A stretch of 64,000 bases of DNA, taken from the NCBI RefSeq assembly GCF_039592695.1, contig NZ_JBBUTK010000003.1, forward strand, positions 496,001-560,000, given 5' to 3'. This stretch comes from Flagellimonas_A sp039592695 (lineage in GTDB: Bacteria > Bacteroidota > Bacteroidia > Flavobacteriales > Flavobacteriaceae). The notes beneath the pieces were generated by a model. The model did no database searches, was not told where the DNA came from, and worked only from the letters and a program-made list of their open reading frames with translations. Each line of letters begins with the position of its first letter. The stretch's first letter is position 1. Shown here one piece after another: positions 35,604 to 44,368 of this stretch. The position numbers were made by a program, and so were the translations under genes.

Positions 35604-37292
35604 CTAGCGAATATCCCTTATTTTAAGCTGCAGGCTGACTTGTCCGTTCCATTCATTTTCATCCAACGAATAAACAATGTCAAATCGTTGCCTATTCCTT
35701 GTTTTTTCGATTGAATCCCCAAGATTGAATCCAATCGCTCCAATGGGTTTTGAGCCGTTTTGGGTAAGGTTCAGTTTTAGGTGTTTCTCATCCTCACCGA
35801 CGCCTTTTCCATACCCTGTATCTTGCACCCCCTTGGTCATAAAAATAGGGGTCATATTCCCTGGGCCAAAAGGGGCAAACTGACGGATGATTCGCATCAG
35901 TTTTGGTGTGATTTGATGGAAATCTATCTCGGCGTCAATACGAATTTCAGGTGTGAGCAACTTTTGGTCGATAGTTTCAGAAACCACTTTCTCAAATTGC
36001 TTTTTGAAAGCCCCGTACTGTGCCTCAAGAAGTGTAAGCCCAGCTGCATATTTGTGGCCGCCAAACTGCTCGATACACTCGGCACAGCCTTCCAAAGCCT
36101 CATACACATCAAAACCCTTAACGGAACGTGCCGAGGCGGCCAATTTATCCCCACTTTTGGTAAAGACCAAGGTTGGGCGATAATAGGTTTCCGTCAATCG
36201 GGAAGCCACAATGCCGATGACCCCTTTGTGCCAATGTTCATTATAGACCACAGAAGTGAATCGTTCTTCCTCTTGGTTATCTCTAATTTGGGCGAGTGCC
36301 TCTTCTGTGATTTCTTGGTCCAGCCCACGTCGGTCAAGATTGAATTGTTCAATCTCTTGGGCAAAAACCTCTGCTTTTTCCAAATCATCTTCCATCATCA
36401 GATTGACCGCATGCTGCCCGTGTTTCATACGCCCTGCGGCGTTGATTCTCGGGGCAATGATAAACACCACATCGGTGATGGTGAGCTGCTGTTTCTTGAT
36501 TTGGTTGATGATGGCCTGAAATCCTGTACGGGGAATTGAATTCATAACCTGCAGCCCAAAATAGGCCAACACCCGATTTTCACCTGTGATGGGAACGATG
36601 TCTGCAGCAATCGCCGTGGCCACCAAATCCAAATAGGGAAGCAAATCTTCAACTGATTTCTCTTTTTTAGTTGCCAAGGCTTGAACCAGTTTAAACCCAA
36701 CCGCACAACCGCACAATTCTTTATAGGGATATTCACAGTCTTCGCGTTTTGGGTCTAAAATGGCAATGGCATCAGGAAGTTGAGCTCCTGGCCGATGGTG
36801 GTCACAGATGATGAAATCTATGCCTTTTTCCTTGGCATAACCTACCTGTTCCACAGCTTTCACCCCACAATCAAGTGCAATAATGAGTGAAAAACCATTG
36901 TCGTCGGCGAAATCAATCCCTTGAAACGACACGCCATAACCTTCGATGTATCTATCGGGAATATAAGTTGCTACATTATCATAATGTTCCCTTAAGTAGG
37001 TTGTAAACAAAGCTACAGCCGTAGTGCCATCTACATCGTAATCGCCATAGACCAAAATATTCTCGTTATCGGCAATGGCCTTTTCGATTCTGCTAACCGC
37101 CACATCCATATCCTTCATCAAGAAGGGGTCGTGCAAATCAGATAGTTCTGGGCGGAAGAATTTTTTTGCCTCATCATACGTGGTGATGCCTCGTTGCAAA
37201 AGCAGTTGCGCCACCAAACCATTTACTTTCAGCGCTGCGGAAAGCTCTTCGACTTGCTTTTTTTCAGGAATTGGCTTAATTGTCCAGCGCAT
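35604..37292 (-). CDS. recJ: Single-stranded-DNA-specific exonuclease RecJ
   Basis: 562 residues from the ATG at 37292 (MRWTIKPIPEKKQ); an in-frame ATG 21 bases upstream is less like homologues. DHH-family motifs are in order: motif I ILVYGDYDVDGTTAVAL, motif III ICDHHRPG, and PRINAAGRMKHGQHAV, followed by the DHHA1 domain with GGHKYAAGLTL and the C-terminal OB region GPGNMTPIF. It degrades single-stranded DNA 5' to 3' in recombination and mismatch repair. Length is normal. Confidence 0.96.
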   Translation of the reverse strand: MRWTIKPIPEKKQVEELSAALKVNGLVAQLLLQRGITTYDEAKKFFRPELSDLHDPFLMKDMDVAVSRIEKAIADNENILVYGDYDVDGTTAVALFTTYLREHYDNVATYIPDRYIEGYGVSFQGIDFADDNGFSLIIALDCGVKAVEQVGYAKEKGIDFIICDHHRPGAQLPDAIAILDPKREDCEYPYKELCGCAVGFKLVQALATKKEKSVEDLLPYLDLVATAIAADIVPITGENRVLAYFGLQVMNSIPRTGFQAIINQIKKQQLTITDVVFIIAPRINAAGRMKHGQHAVNLMMEDDLEKAEVFAQEIEQFNLDRRGLDQEITEEALAQIRDNQEEERFTSVVYNEHWHKGVIGIVASRLTETYYRPTLVFTKSGDKLAASARSVKGFDVYEALEGCAECIEQFGGHKYAAGLTLLEAQYGAFKKQFEKVVSETIDQKLLTPEIRIDAEIDFHQITPKLMRIIRQFAPFGPGNMTPIFMTKGVQDTGYGKGVGEDEKHLKLNLTQNGSKPIGAIGFNLGDSIEKTRNRQRFDIVYSLDENEWNGQVSLQLKIRDIR

Positions 37293-37355
37293 TGGGTTAA
37301 AATACAAACTCAAATGGCAAATACAAATTCAAATGGTAAACGTAAACTCAAAAAA

Positions 37356-37706
37356 TCATCCTTTGTTCTTGATTATAGTGGCCATAATTTTAATAAGCTG
37401 CTCAACCTCATCCAACAACTTTCCCCTTTTCTCCGATTCACCATAATTTACTTTGGATAAAATCCTCAGATTCATTCTCGACTCTTTCAACTCCTTAAGA
37501 CTGATCGTAGCTTTATTCTTGAAATCACGGTCGCTTTGGGTGCCCTGCATTTCGCCAAAATTCAAAGCAGAACTTCCCGCAGAACGCAATAGCTGATTTC
37601 CATAATACTGACCTGGCATGTCATTATGAAGTGTCGCACAGAAAAAAACCGTCAATGCCCCAAAATCAACGAAACGGTCTTCTAAATCAAACTTTCTATC
37701 GCTCAT
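37356..37706 (-). CDS. Four-helix-bundle protein (23S rRNA-IVP family)
   Basis: 116 residues. The protein begins with a short region and then RFVDFGALTVFFCATL, GNQLLRSAGSSALNFGEM and FKNKATISLKELKESRMNL, the standard blocks of the four helix bundle family first seen in 23S rRNA intervening sequences. Function is unknown; many free-standing copies exist in Bacteroidota, some near mobile DNA. The gene stands alone between recJ and osmC with no repeat or integrase beside it. Confidence 0.85.
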   Translation of the reverse strand: MSDRKFDLEDRFVDFGALTVFFCATLHNDMPGQYYGNQLLRSAGSSALNFGEMQGTQSDRDFKNKATISLKELKESRMNLRILSKVNYGESEKRGKLLDEVEQLIKIMATIIKNKG

Positions 37707-37742
37707 AGAGTAAAATTTTGAATTTTGTGTTTGTGCTTATAT

Positions 37743-38171
37743 TTAACCTCTATGGAATAAAACTTTAATCTCCAACTCCGCAAACCTTCTGAACATTTCC
37801 ATCACACCACAATATTTCTCCACAGATAAATCTACCGCTCTTTGCAGTTTGTCTTCCTTTAGGTTTTTCCCATAAAAATGATATTCGATACGCACGGTGC
37901 CATAATATTTCGGGTGCTCATCGGTCAAATCACCGATAGTCTCAATGTGAAAAGCATCTACTTCCAACTTCATTTTTTTGATGAGCGAAGCCACATCAAG
38001 CCCAGAACATCCTGCCAATGAAGAAAGCATCAACGCCTTGGGCCGAAGCCCCGCACCTTCGCCCCCATCATCAGGACTCGCATCGATATTAAAAGTCATT
38101 CCCGATGGATTATTGCTCTCAAAGGCCATGTTGCCAAGCCACTTTGTAGAAATATGATTTGTTGTCGCCAT
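37743..38171 (-). CDS. OsmC-family protein
   Basis: 142 residues from the ATG at 38171; a start 42 bases upstream would overlap the divergent gene. The OsmC fold is shown by GLRPKALMLSSLAGCSGLDVASLIKKM, which carries one conserved Cys. The second Cys of peroxide-reducing OsmC/Ohr is seen in SVEKYCGVMEMF. With both cysteines it can plausibly reduce organic hydroperoxides. It is divergent from a peroxidase-related CMD protein, giving a likely oxidative-stress pair sharing a short intergenic region. Confidence 0.9.
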   Translation of the reverse strand: MATTNHISTKWLGNMAFESNNPSGMTFNIDASPDDGGEGAGLRPKALMLSSLAGCSGLDVASLIKKMKLEVDAFHIETIGDLTDEHPKYYGTVRIEYHFYGKNLKEDKLQRAVDLSVEKYCGVMEMFRRFAELEIKVLFHRG

Positions 38172-38228
38172 AAATTTTTGTTTCTTGTAATGGTTAAAAA
38201 TACTCCAACTCAACTAAATGCAACCCAA

Positions 38229-38831
38229 ATGGCACTAGTAAATCCCCTTGAACCTAACCACGACCCAGAAACCAAAGAACTGGCCGAATTTTTTAATGAA
38301 ACTTTGGGGTTTTGCCCCAATTCTGTGCTGACCATGCAGCACCGCCCTTCTATCTCTAAAGCTTTTATCAATCTGAACAAAGCGGTAATGACCAATGAGG
38401 GCAGGGTCACTTCAGCATTGAAACGTTTGATTGCCTGGGTCAGCAGCAATGCCACCGGGTGCCGCTATTGTCAGGCCCATGCCATTCGTGCAGCAGAGCG
38501 TTACGGTGCCGAGCAAGAGCAATTGGACAATATTTGGGAATACCGTACCCACCCTGCCTTTTCTGATGCAGAACGGGCAGCATTGGATTTTGCTGTGGCC
38601 GCATCGCAGGTGCCCAATACTGTGAGTGCCGATATCAAAAAGCGACTGCACGACCACTGGAGCGATGGCGAAATTGTGGAAATGTTGGGTGTGATCTCTC
38701 TTTTTGGATATCTGAACCGGTGGAATGACAGCATGGGCACCGATATCGAAGATGGTGCTGTGGAAAGCGCCAACCAATACCTTTCAAAATACGGTTGGCA
38801 AAAGGGAAAGCATGACGGGTCTAAGTATTAG
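38229..38831 (+). CDS. Peroxidase-related CMD-family protein
   Basis: 200 residues from the ATG at 38229; in-frame ATGs at 38190 and 38154 would leave almost no room for promoters of the divergent osmC. Residues C78-R-Y-C81 and H84 (NATGCRYCQAHAIRAAE) form the AhpD-type CxxC-x2-H site. The C-terminal LFGYLNRWNDSMGTDIE is the usual motif of uncharacterised peroxidase-related enzymes. It likely reduces peroxides or acts as a disulfide reductase. A related protein with the same site is encoded at 1047-1595. Confidence 0.88.
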   Translation: MALVNPLEPNHDPETKELAEFFNETLGFCPNSVLTMQHRPSISKAFINLNKAVMTNEGRVTSALKRLIAWVSSNATGCRYCQAHAIRAAERYGAEQEQLDNIWEYRTHPAFSDAERAALDFAVAASQVPNTVSADIKKRLHDHWSDGEIVEMLGVISLFGYLNRWNDSMGTDIEDGAVESANQYLSKYGWQKGKHDGSKY

Positions 38832-38943
38832 GCTTTAGAAATCGGGCTCTTTTCCTTAGTGCCATTTCCTTATTTCTTGATGTGTATCAACTTTTATTCA
38901 AGTTCAATGTTAGAACTTTGGCTCAATCAAAAAACGAACGGTC

Positions 38944-39522
38944 ATGGCAACATTGGTTTTGACGCCCGAACAGCAAATTCAGCGATTGAACAGCATTCTC
39001 AATAAGGTGGAGGTATTACAAAAGCTTCCCTTGAATCGCTTGATTACGGCCCCAAATACCAAATCGTGGAATGTGCTGGAAGTATTGGAGCATCTACGAA
39101 TCGCCTATTCGCTTTATGACAAAAAAATCGAAAATGCCCTTGTTGGGTCTCCATCATCCAATCTTGATTCATGGAGCTTTAAGGCCCGCCCTTGGCAACG
39201 GTTCCTTATTGAGGGGCAAAGGCCAAAGGGTAAAAAACGTCCCTTTAAGATAAAGACCTTAAAAAGGTTTGAGCCGTTGTTGGACGATAAAAGCTTGTCC
39301 GAGGAAGCATCAGATTCCATCTTCGAAAATTTTTTTACTGCCTACCAGCTATTGAAATCGAGTATTGTGGAGAGCCGACAGAAACAAATGAAGCACAGAC
39401 CTTTTGCCTCAGCAATCGGCCCTGTAGTTCGTTTTTACCTTCCCGAAGCATTCGAATTTCTGATTTGCCATGCAGAACGGCATCTTGTACAGATTGAGGA
39501 AATTCTTGCATCACAAAAGTAA
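38944..39522 (+). CDS. DinB-like/DUF1569 family protein
   Basis: 192 residues forming a DinB-like four-helix bundle. Likely metal-binding His residues are in VLEVLEHLRIAYSLYDK and, at the C-terminus, FLICHAERHLVQIEEIL. The family includes metal-dependent thiol transferases, but no substrate can be given. It is a monocistronic gene between the CMD gene and the Crp-family regulator. Confidence 0.8.
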   Translation: MATLVLTPEQQIQRLNSILNKVEVLQKLPLNRLITAPNTKSWNVLEVLEHLRIAYSLYDKKIENALVGSPSSNLDSWSFKARPWQRFLIEGQRPKGKKRPFKIKTLKRFEPLLDDKSLSEEASDSIFENFFTAYQLLKSSIVESRQKQMKHRPFASAIGPVVRFYLPEAFEFLICHAERHLVQIEEILASQK

Positions 39523-39580
39523 ACTACCCCGGGGGGCATCATAAATCTAGATTATGGAGTGATGGTTATCTTTATGGTGG

Positions 39581-40165
39581 ATGGAACACTCGAATCTTGA
39601 GCTCTTAAAATCAGTTTTTAAAGGAATTGCCTTCACTGGAGAGGAGGAACTTTCATTTGCAAAGCTCTGGAAAGAACGTCATTTCAAACAAAACGGGCTC
39701 ATCACCGAGGCGGGAAGCATCGAAAGGTATTTCTATGTCGTCATCGAAGGGGTTCAGGCTATTTACCTCCTCGACCAAAAAGGTGAAAAAGTGGTACTTG
39801 GGTTCTCGTATGCCGGGAGTCCGTCAGGGGTATTTGATTCGTTCATCCACCAGAAACCTTCCGACACGTTTTTAGAGGCATTGAAACCTTCAAGATTATT
39901 GGCCATTTCAAGAAACGAGTACTTGCACCTTTTTGAAAAACATCCTGAACTTCATCAATGGGGGCACTATTTTTTTAGGGATATTCTCTTTGGCCGTCTT
40001 TTTCGTGAGGTCGAATTGTTGACCTTATCGGCCGAAGAACGCTATGTAGCTTTTATGCGGCGTTGCCCGGAAGAATTGAAAGTGATTCCCCAAAAATATT
40101 TGGCATCGTACCTTAATATGAAGCCTGAAACGTTTTCTAGGCTCAGGGCTTCAGTATCGTATTGA
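39581..40165 (+). CDS. Crp/Fnr-family transcriptional regulator
   Basis: 194 residues. The N-terminal cyclic-nucleotide-binding-type beta barrel spans about 15-125 (VVIEGVQAIYLLDQKGEKVVLGF). The C-terminal helix-turn-helix is short: LTLSAEERYVAFMRRCPEELKVIPQKYLASYLNMKPETFSRLRA, where YLASYLNMKPETFSRLR is the recognition unit. The protein lacks the long winged domain of Crp, as in many Bacteroidota members. No effector is known. Its end overlaps the end of the converging UDG gene by 23 bp. Confidence 0.88.
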   Translation: MEHSNLELLKSVFKGIAFTGEEELSFAKLWKERHFKQNGLITEAGSIERYFYVVIEGVQAIYLLDQKGEKVVLGFSYAGSPSGVFDSFIHQKPSDTFLEALKPSRLLAISRNEYLHLFEKHPELHQWGHYFFRDILFGRLFREVELLTLSAEERYVAFMRRCPEELKVIPQKYLASYLNMKPETFSRLRASVSY

Positions 40166-40718
40166 TTTTCTGTCTTAATTCAGGCAACACCTCTTCCCCA
40201 AACCATGGGTTTTTGCTTAACCAAAACCGATTTCTGGGTGATGGGTGGGGCAGTACAAAATAGTGGGGCAGATAGTTTTTATAGTTTCTTACGGTTTCGG
40301 TCAAGTTCTTTTCCATTCCGTCGACTAAATAATAGTTCTGGGCATATTGCCCAATCAAAATCGTCAACTGTAAATTTGGCATTTGTTTCAATAGCGGTTC
40401 ATGCCATAACGGAGCACATTCGGGACGAGGTGGCAAATCACCCGATTTGCCTTTTCCGGGATAACAAAATCCCATGGGAATCAATGCAAAAAGTCTTTCG
40501 TCATAAAACTTTTCGTCAGTAACACCCAACCATTCACGCAATTGCTTTCCACTGGGGTCATCCCAAGGCACTCCCGTCTTGTGGACTTTGGTCCCCGGTG
40601 CTTGTCCGATGATTGCAATCTTCGATTGGGGATGGGCTGACACGATGGGCCGCGGGCCCAAGGGCAAATGTTCTGCACAAACGGTACAGTTTCTGATTTC
40701 TGAAAGCAGTTTTTCCAT
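40143..40718 (-). CDS. Uracil-DNA glycosylase family protein
   Basis: 191 residues from the ATG at 40718 (MEKLLSEIRNC); an ATG 18 bases upstream is possible. UDG-superfamily motifs are present: motif 1 IAIIGQAPGTKVHKTGVPWDDP, the region LIGQYAQNYYL, and motif 2 VLPHPSPRNRFWL. An N-terminal C-x2-C (NCTVCAEHLP) is also seen, but the further Cys residues of iron-sulfur UDGs are not obvious. It probably removes damaged bases from DNA; the exact substrate is open. Confidence 0.87.
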   Translation of the reverse strand: MEKLLSEIRNCTVCAEHLPLGPRPIVSAHPQSKIAIIGQAPGTKVHKTGVPWDDPSGKQLREWLGVTDEKFYDERLFALIPMGFCYPGKGKSGDLPPRPECAPLWHEPLLKQMPNLQLTILIGQYAQNYYLVDGMEKNLTETVRNYKNYLPHYFVLPHPSPRNRFWLSKNPWFGEEVLPELRQKINTILKP

Positions 40719-40793
40719 CCTCTTAAAAATAAACAACTAAAGCACACCAACTGGGTCGATGTGCCTTAGATCATGAAAAAGTCGGGCTAACGA

Positions 40794-41258
40794 CTACGAT
40801 TTGGTTCTTAGGTTCTTCCAGTTTTTATTGGCGGTTGCCAATAATTTAGATTCCTTCTCAGCCACCCATAATTGTTTGGCATCAACTTCAACATCGTTTA
40901 AAAACAGATAATATTTACCATTGCTTACCACGAACTTATTAGGGTCAACCCTGAATTTTGCTCCCGCATAAACGCCAAAAGCACAAAAGCCGCCAAACTG
41001 TGGCAAATATTTGTCTGGGTTTTTCTCAAATTTTGACTTTTGCTCTGCGGAGGTAAAGTAATAGGCAATCTTATCGTGTACTGCCTTGTACTGCTTTGAA
41101 CCTTGCTGCGCCAAGCCCAAATCTAAATAAGACACCGGACTGTAGCCCTGTAGCCCTATCTTACTGTCATCAATGTTGTTCGCTTTTTTGTCTTGTGCAA
41201 ATAGCACTCCCGCGGTCATGACCGCAATCATAAAAATTGAAATTCTTTTGAAATTCAT
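40794..41258 (-). CDS. Exported YHS-domain protein
   Basis: 154 residues. The N-terminal MNFKRISIFMIAVMTAGVLFAQ is a signal peptide. The mature part has GLQGYSPVSYLDLGLAQQG and then GGFCAFGVYAGAKFRVDPNKFVVSNGKYYLFLN, a YHS-like domain often linked with metal binding; one Cys is present in the FCAFG loop. Periplasmic. It is the last of three small minus-strand genes (NTF2-like, four-TM protein, YHS) downstream of the AraC gene. Confidence 0.85.
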   Translation of the reverse strand: MNFKRISIFMIAVMTAGVLFAQDKKANNIDDSKIGLQGYSPVSYLDLGLAQQGSKQYKAVHDKIAYYFTSAEQKSKFEKNPDKYLPQFGGFCAFGVYAGAKFRVDPNKFVVSNGKYYLFLNDVEVDAKQLWVAEKESKLLATANKNWKNLRTKS

Positions 41259-41296
41259 CGTTGTTAAAAATTAAAGATTAATACTTGTATTAAAAA

Positions 41297-41647
41297 TTAT
41301 TTGCTGGCACTCAACGAGACCACCAAAAAAACTACCGTGGCATTGAACCAATAATAGATGGCATCGATGCCCGAAAAATTGAAAATAAATGGCACGGCCA
41401 TAAAGGTTACGGCCACCAATAGATCTATGGCCAAATGGCCCTGAAAGGGAATCAACCGATACGCGGCCAATTTATAGTCGGTCAACAGACTAGCCGCCAA
41501 TACAGCAATGCCCGTCATCACCGAAAACCATAGGGCCACATTTGAGGTCTCTCCCAAATTCAAGAGGAAAGGCGCCACAATTAAGCCCATTCCAGCTGTA
41601 TAATCGGCCACTCCATGAAGTGTCGGGGTAATAAACCTTAGTTTCAT
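41297..41647 (-). CDS. Four-TM membrane protein, SPW-repeat-like
   Basis: 116 residues from the ATG at 41647 (MKLRFITPTLHGVADYTAG); an earlier in-frame start would overlap the upstream gene. Four hydrophobic segments are visible, with HGVADYTAGMGLIVAPFLL and FQGHLAIDLLVAVTFMAVPFIF showing an internal two-fold similarity as in SPW-repeat proteins. Function is unknown. It sits 10 bp after the NTF2-like gene and 38 bp before the YHS gene, so the three are probably cotranscribed. Confidence 0.7.
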   Translation of the reverse strand: MKLRFITPTLHGVADYTAGMGLIVAPFLLNLGETSNVALWFSVMTGIAVLAASLLTDYKLAAYRLIPFQGHLAIDLLVAVTFMAVPFIFNFSGIDAIYYWFNATVVFLVVSLSASK

Positions 41648-41657
41648 AGCTCTTGAA

Positions 41658-42008
41658 TTAGGCGTTGAAGTATTCTTCAAAAATGACCTGCCCGTCGTCA
41701 TTCCAGACACGTTTTATGATTTCGTGCCAGTAAATTGAACTGTCGTCTTTCATCTTAAAGTCAAAGGTGAACTCAGAGGCCGAGACATTACCATCAACCA
41801 AAGTGTTATGCAGGGTTATGCCATTGACATTGGCTATGGCTCCTGTGAAACCTGTCATTTTCTCAATCATCTGGCCTTTGTTCTTAGTGGTCACCTGATT
41901 GTAGTCAGAAGTTTCTGCGCTGTTGGCAAAAAACTTCTCGACGGCATCTACTATTGCCCCTTCGGCAACCATGCCATCCATCTCTTTTACTAGTTTTCTA
42001 ATATCCAT
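41658..42008 (-). CDS. NTF2-like protein
   Basis: 116 residues with an NTF2/SnoaL-like fold: an N-terminal helix MDGMVAEGAIVDAVEKFFAN, then KMTGFTGAIANVNGITLHNTL and beta strands ending WNDDGQVIFEEYFNA. No catalytic set is clear. It is the first of a three-gene unit with the four-TM and YHS proteins, 87 bp downstream of the AraC regulator with two HTH units, which may control it. Confidence 0.78.
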   Translation of the reverse strand: MDIRKLVKEMDGMVAEGAIVDAVEKFFANSAETSDYNQVTTKNKGQMIEKMTGFTGAIANVNGITLHNTLVDGNVSASEFTFDFKMKDDSSIYWHEIIKRVWNDDGQVIFEEYFNA

Positions 42009-42095
42009 TTGCTTTGTTTTGGGTTAAAAACTTGATTTAAATACCCTGCAAATTTCAATTGAAAGGAACGTTGGAAGGCTACAAAAAAGGAGCGA

Positions 42096-43145
42096 TTAAT
42101 TGTAGATTTCGCTTTTGAAGGAAGAAGGGTTCACGCCCGTGTAGCGTTTGAAAAAAGAAGTGAAGTGGTTGGCCTCTTCAAAACCAAGGGTAAAGGCTGC
42201 CTCTTTTATCGAAGCATCTTGTGCCAGTATTTTTTTCGAAGAATCGACAATTTCTTGGCGAATCAATTTGCCAAGCGAATCGCCAAGTTTTGCTTTGGTC
42301 TTTTTCTGCAGTGTTTTGACCGAGAGGTTCATTTTGTCGGCATAAAACGATAACTGATGTTGTTCTTTATGGTGTTGTCGAACAAGCGCCACAATATCTT
42401 GTACGAATGTATCGCGATTGTCATAATCAAAATGCTGCCTGAACTCATTTGGGGTGGCTCTGGCTTTCTGTTTGAACACCCTGTTGAAATAACCCGGGTC
42501 TTTATACCCCATCGCATACGAAACTTCTTGAATGCTCTTATCGGTCAACGCCACTTCTTTGCGGCTCTCTGCCCATCGTTTACGCTCCCATAGGCCCTTG
42601 ACTGACAGCCCAACTTTCTCTTTCATTAGGGTCTGCACTTTTTCATTGTTGTCGTTGATAAACAACGCCAACTCTTGAGACTTTAGGTGCTTATCATATT
42701 TAGCGTCAACGATTTCCTTGATATCGAATATGACTTCATATTCTTCCTCGGTGGCCTCAAATGGGTTTTGCAAAAACCATTGCTGGGAAAATGCTTTAAT
42801 GATTTCTTTTGGATTATTTGCCGTATTGAATACTTCCATGTCCTTATTACAATCAACACAGGAAGAAAAATCGATATGCCCCAGCGACACCAAATGTTTG
42901 AACAACACCCTCGCCGCTCTGTCGTCAAGGATTCCACTATCGAAAAATTCCATTTTCTCCACCTTGAAATCATCAGATAGAAACTTGACATATTGCCCTT
43001 TTTCCAAAAAAATGGCCTTGTTGGTCCAACCAAAATAATTTTCAAAATCAACCTGTATACCCCCAGAGCCCGATATGATATGAAAAAGAGCGGGCTGGGT
43101 CAAATAATAGACCTTGTTGATATCAGGAAAAAAGTTGTGTAACAT
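42096..43145 (-). CDS. AraC-type regulator with two HTH domains
   Basis: 349 residues from the ATG at 43145; a TTG at 43196 would add 17 residues. The N-terminus (about 1-120) is a cupin-like sensor beginning MLHNFFPDINKVYYLTQPAL. A first AraC DNA-binding unit spans about 150-240 with SIQEVSYAMGYKDPGYFNRV followed by RATPNEFR, and a second spans about 250-349 with SIKEAAFTLGFEEANHFTSF followed by NPSSF. Both final HTH helices look intact, so the protein could bind DNA with four helix-turn-helix motifs. Its neighbours suggest control of the NTF2/four-TM/YHS unit or of DUF819 gene. Confidence 0.85.
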   Translation of the reverse strand: MLHNFFPDINKVYYLTQPALFHIISGSGGIQVDFENYFGWTNKAIFLEKGQYVKFLSDDFKVEKMEFFDSGILDDRAARVLFKHLVSLGHIDFSSCVDCNKDMEVFNTANNPKEIIKAFSQQWFLQNPFEATEEEYEVIFDIKEIVDAKYDKHLKSQELALFINDNNEKVQTLMKEKVGLSVKGLWERKRWAESRKEVALTDKSIQEVSYAMGYKDPGYFNRVFKQKARATPNEFRQHFDYDNRDTFVQDIVALVRQHHKEQHQLSFYADKMNLSVKTLQKKTKAKLGDSLGKLIRQEIVDSSKKILAQDASIKEAAFTLGFEEANHFTSFFKRYTGVNPSSFKSEIYN

Positions 43146-43208
43146 TGATCTGGACCTCACGGTTTCTTGGTCGAAAACCCCTGCACTTCCTGACAAGACA
43201 TGGTGCGG

Positions 43209-44333
43209 TTATATCATAATGCCCAACAGATAAATCGTCAGCATACCCCAAAAAGTGCCGGTAGCCATGCTTAGAATAGCCAATACTATGGCATGGGGCA
43301 TCCATTTTTTATTATAGGCGGCCGTAACGGCGGGGGCCGTGGCAATGCCTCCCACATTGGCCATGCTGGCAATCGGCACCCAGGCCATGTTTACGTTCAG
43401 CACTTTTGCAACCCCTACGGTAAAGACAAAATGGCCGACCAGCCAAACTATCAAGAACCCGAAAAAGGCCCAATTAAATCCGAAGGTGGCGAATTGCAGT
43501 TTCAGCCCCAAGACCGCCATGACCAAAATAATCAAGATGCTTCCCACCTTTAATGAAAAGGTGTTGTTCCAACTTTTTATAAAATTGCTCAAGGCCAGTC
43601 CCAATAATGAAAAGAGCACTACCTTGATAACAAAGGTATCCACCAGAAAATGAAAGACCCCTACTAAAGCTATAAAAATCAGCAGGGTCAAAACTGGTGA
43701 TAGCGTCTTTTCTTTTTTTAAGTCAAGCTCGTCGGGCATCTTTGTATCCGAAATTGCAAACCAACTGTTCAATTGGTGGCTCCTCTTTATCCCTTGAAAC
43801 ATCAAGATGGTCCAGATATTGACCAAAATATTGTCCATTACCAAAATGGTCAGAAAGATGTTCTCAGGGCAGTTGACCAGTTCTTTCAATACCAGTTGGC
43901 TGGTGCTGCCTCCAATCCAACCTCCAACGACAGGTGGAATCCCCATCCAGTACTGTTTTGCAACCAAAGTGGTGTTGACCCAGTCTGATGATGAAAAACC
44001 ATAAACGGCCAATACTGGAAACAGCGCAATGAACATACTGCCCGCCACGAACACAACAATGGGTTTGATTCCCACGGATTTCAACTGGCGAAAAGAGAGA
44101 CTTGACATGACCGATATAATTGCCAGCGGAATGAAAAAATCTTTGCTATAATCATGGATGGCCGCCCCGGAAAAATCTTTTTGTAGTACCAAAGAAAACA
44201 ATGCGGGTATCACATACGCCAACAAGATTGCGGGCACCCAGTCAAAAAGTGATTTGATGTATCGGTTTTCCCACCGGTCTAAAAAATAGACTGCAACAAC
44301 GGTCACCGCTGTGATAATCCAAGGTGTGTACAT
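43209..44333 (-). CDS. DUF819-family membrane protein
   Basis: 374 residues with 10-11 predicted membrane segments. SLFDWVPAILLAYVIPALFS and the region GGSTSQLVLKE match DUF819, a transporter-like family of unknown substrate; a second conserved part is ASMANVGGIATAPAVTAAYNKKWMPHAIVLAIL, which recalls a re-entrant loop of anion transporters. It is in the inner membrane. The AraC gene with two HTH units follows on the same strand. Confidence 0.88.
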   Translation of the reverse strand: MYTPWIITAVTVVAVYFLDRWENRYIKSLFDWVPAILLAYVIPALFSLVLQKDFSGAAIHDYSKDFFIPLAIISVMSSLSFRQLKSVGIKPIVVFVAGSMFIALFPVLAVYGFSSSDWVNTTLVAKQYWMGIPPVVGGWIGGSTSQLVLKELVNCPENIFLTILVMDNILVNIWTILMFQGIKRSHQLNSWFAISDTKMPDELDLKKEKTLSPVLTLLIFIALVGVFHFLVDTFVIKVVLFSLLGLALSNFIKSWNNTFSLKVGSILIILVMAVLGLKLQFATFGFNWAFFGFLIVWLVGHFVFTVGVAKVLNVNMAWVPIASMANVGGIATAPAVTAAYNKKWMPHAIVLAILSMATGTFWGMLTIYLLGIMI

Positions 44334-44368
44334 TCAGGCCAAAATACTAAAATAGATTGTTCGGGTAG

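Noticed and set aside
35781..36539. 252-residue plus-strand frame inside recJ
   Set aside because: Antisense to conserved RecJ motifs, with unlikely composition and no family resemblance.
37356..37706. Four-helix-bundle gene as a sign of a mobile or rRNA intervening element
   Set aside because: No rRNA gene, inverted repeats or integrase nearby; free-standing copies are common in the phylum.
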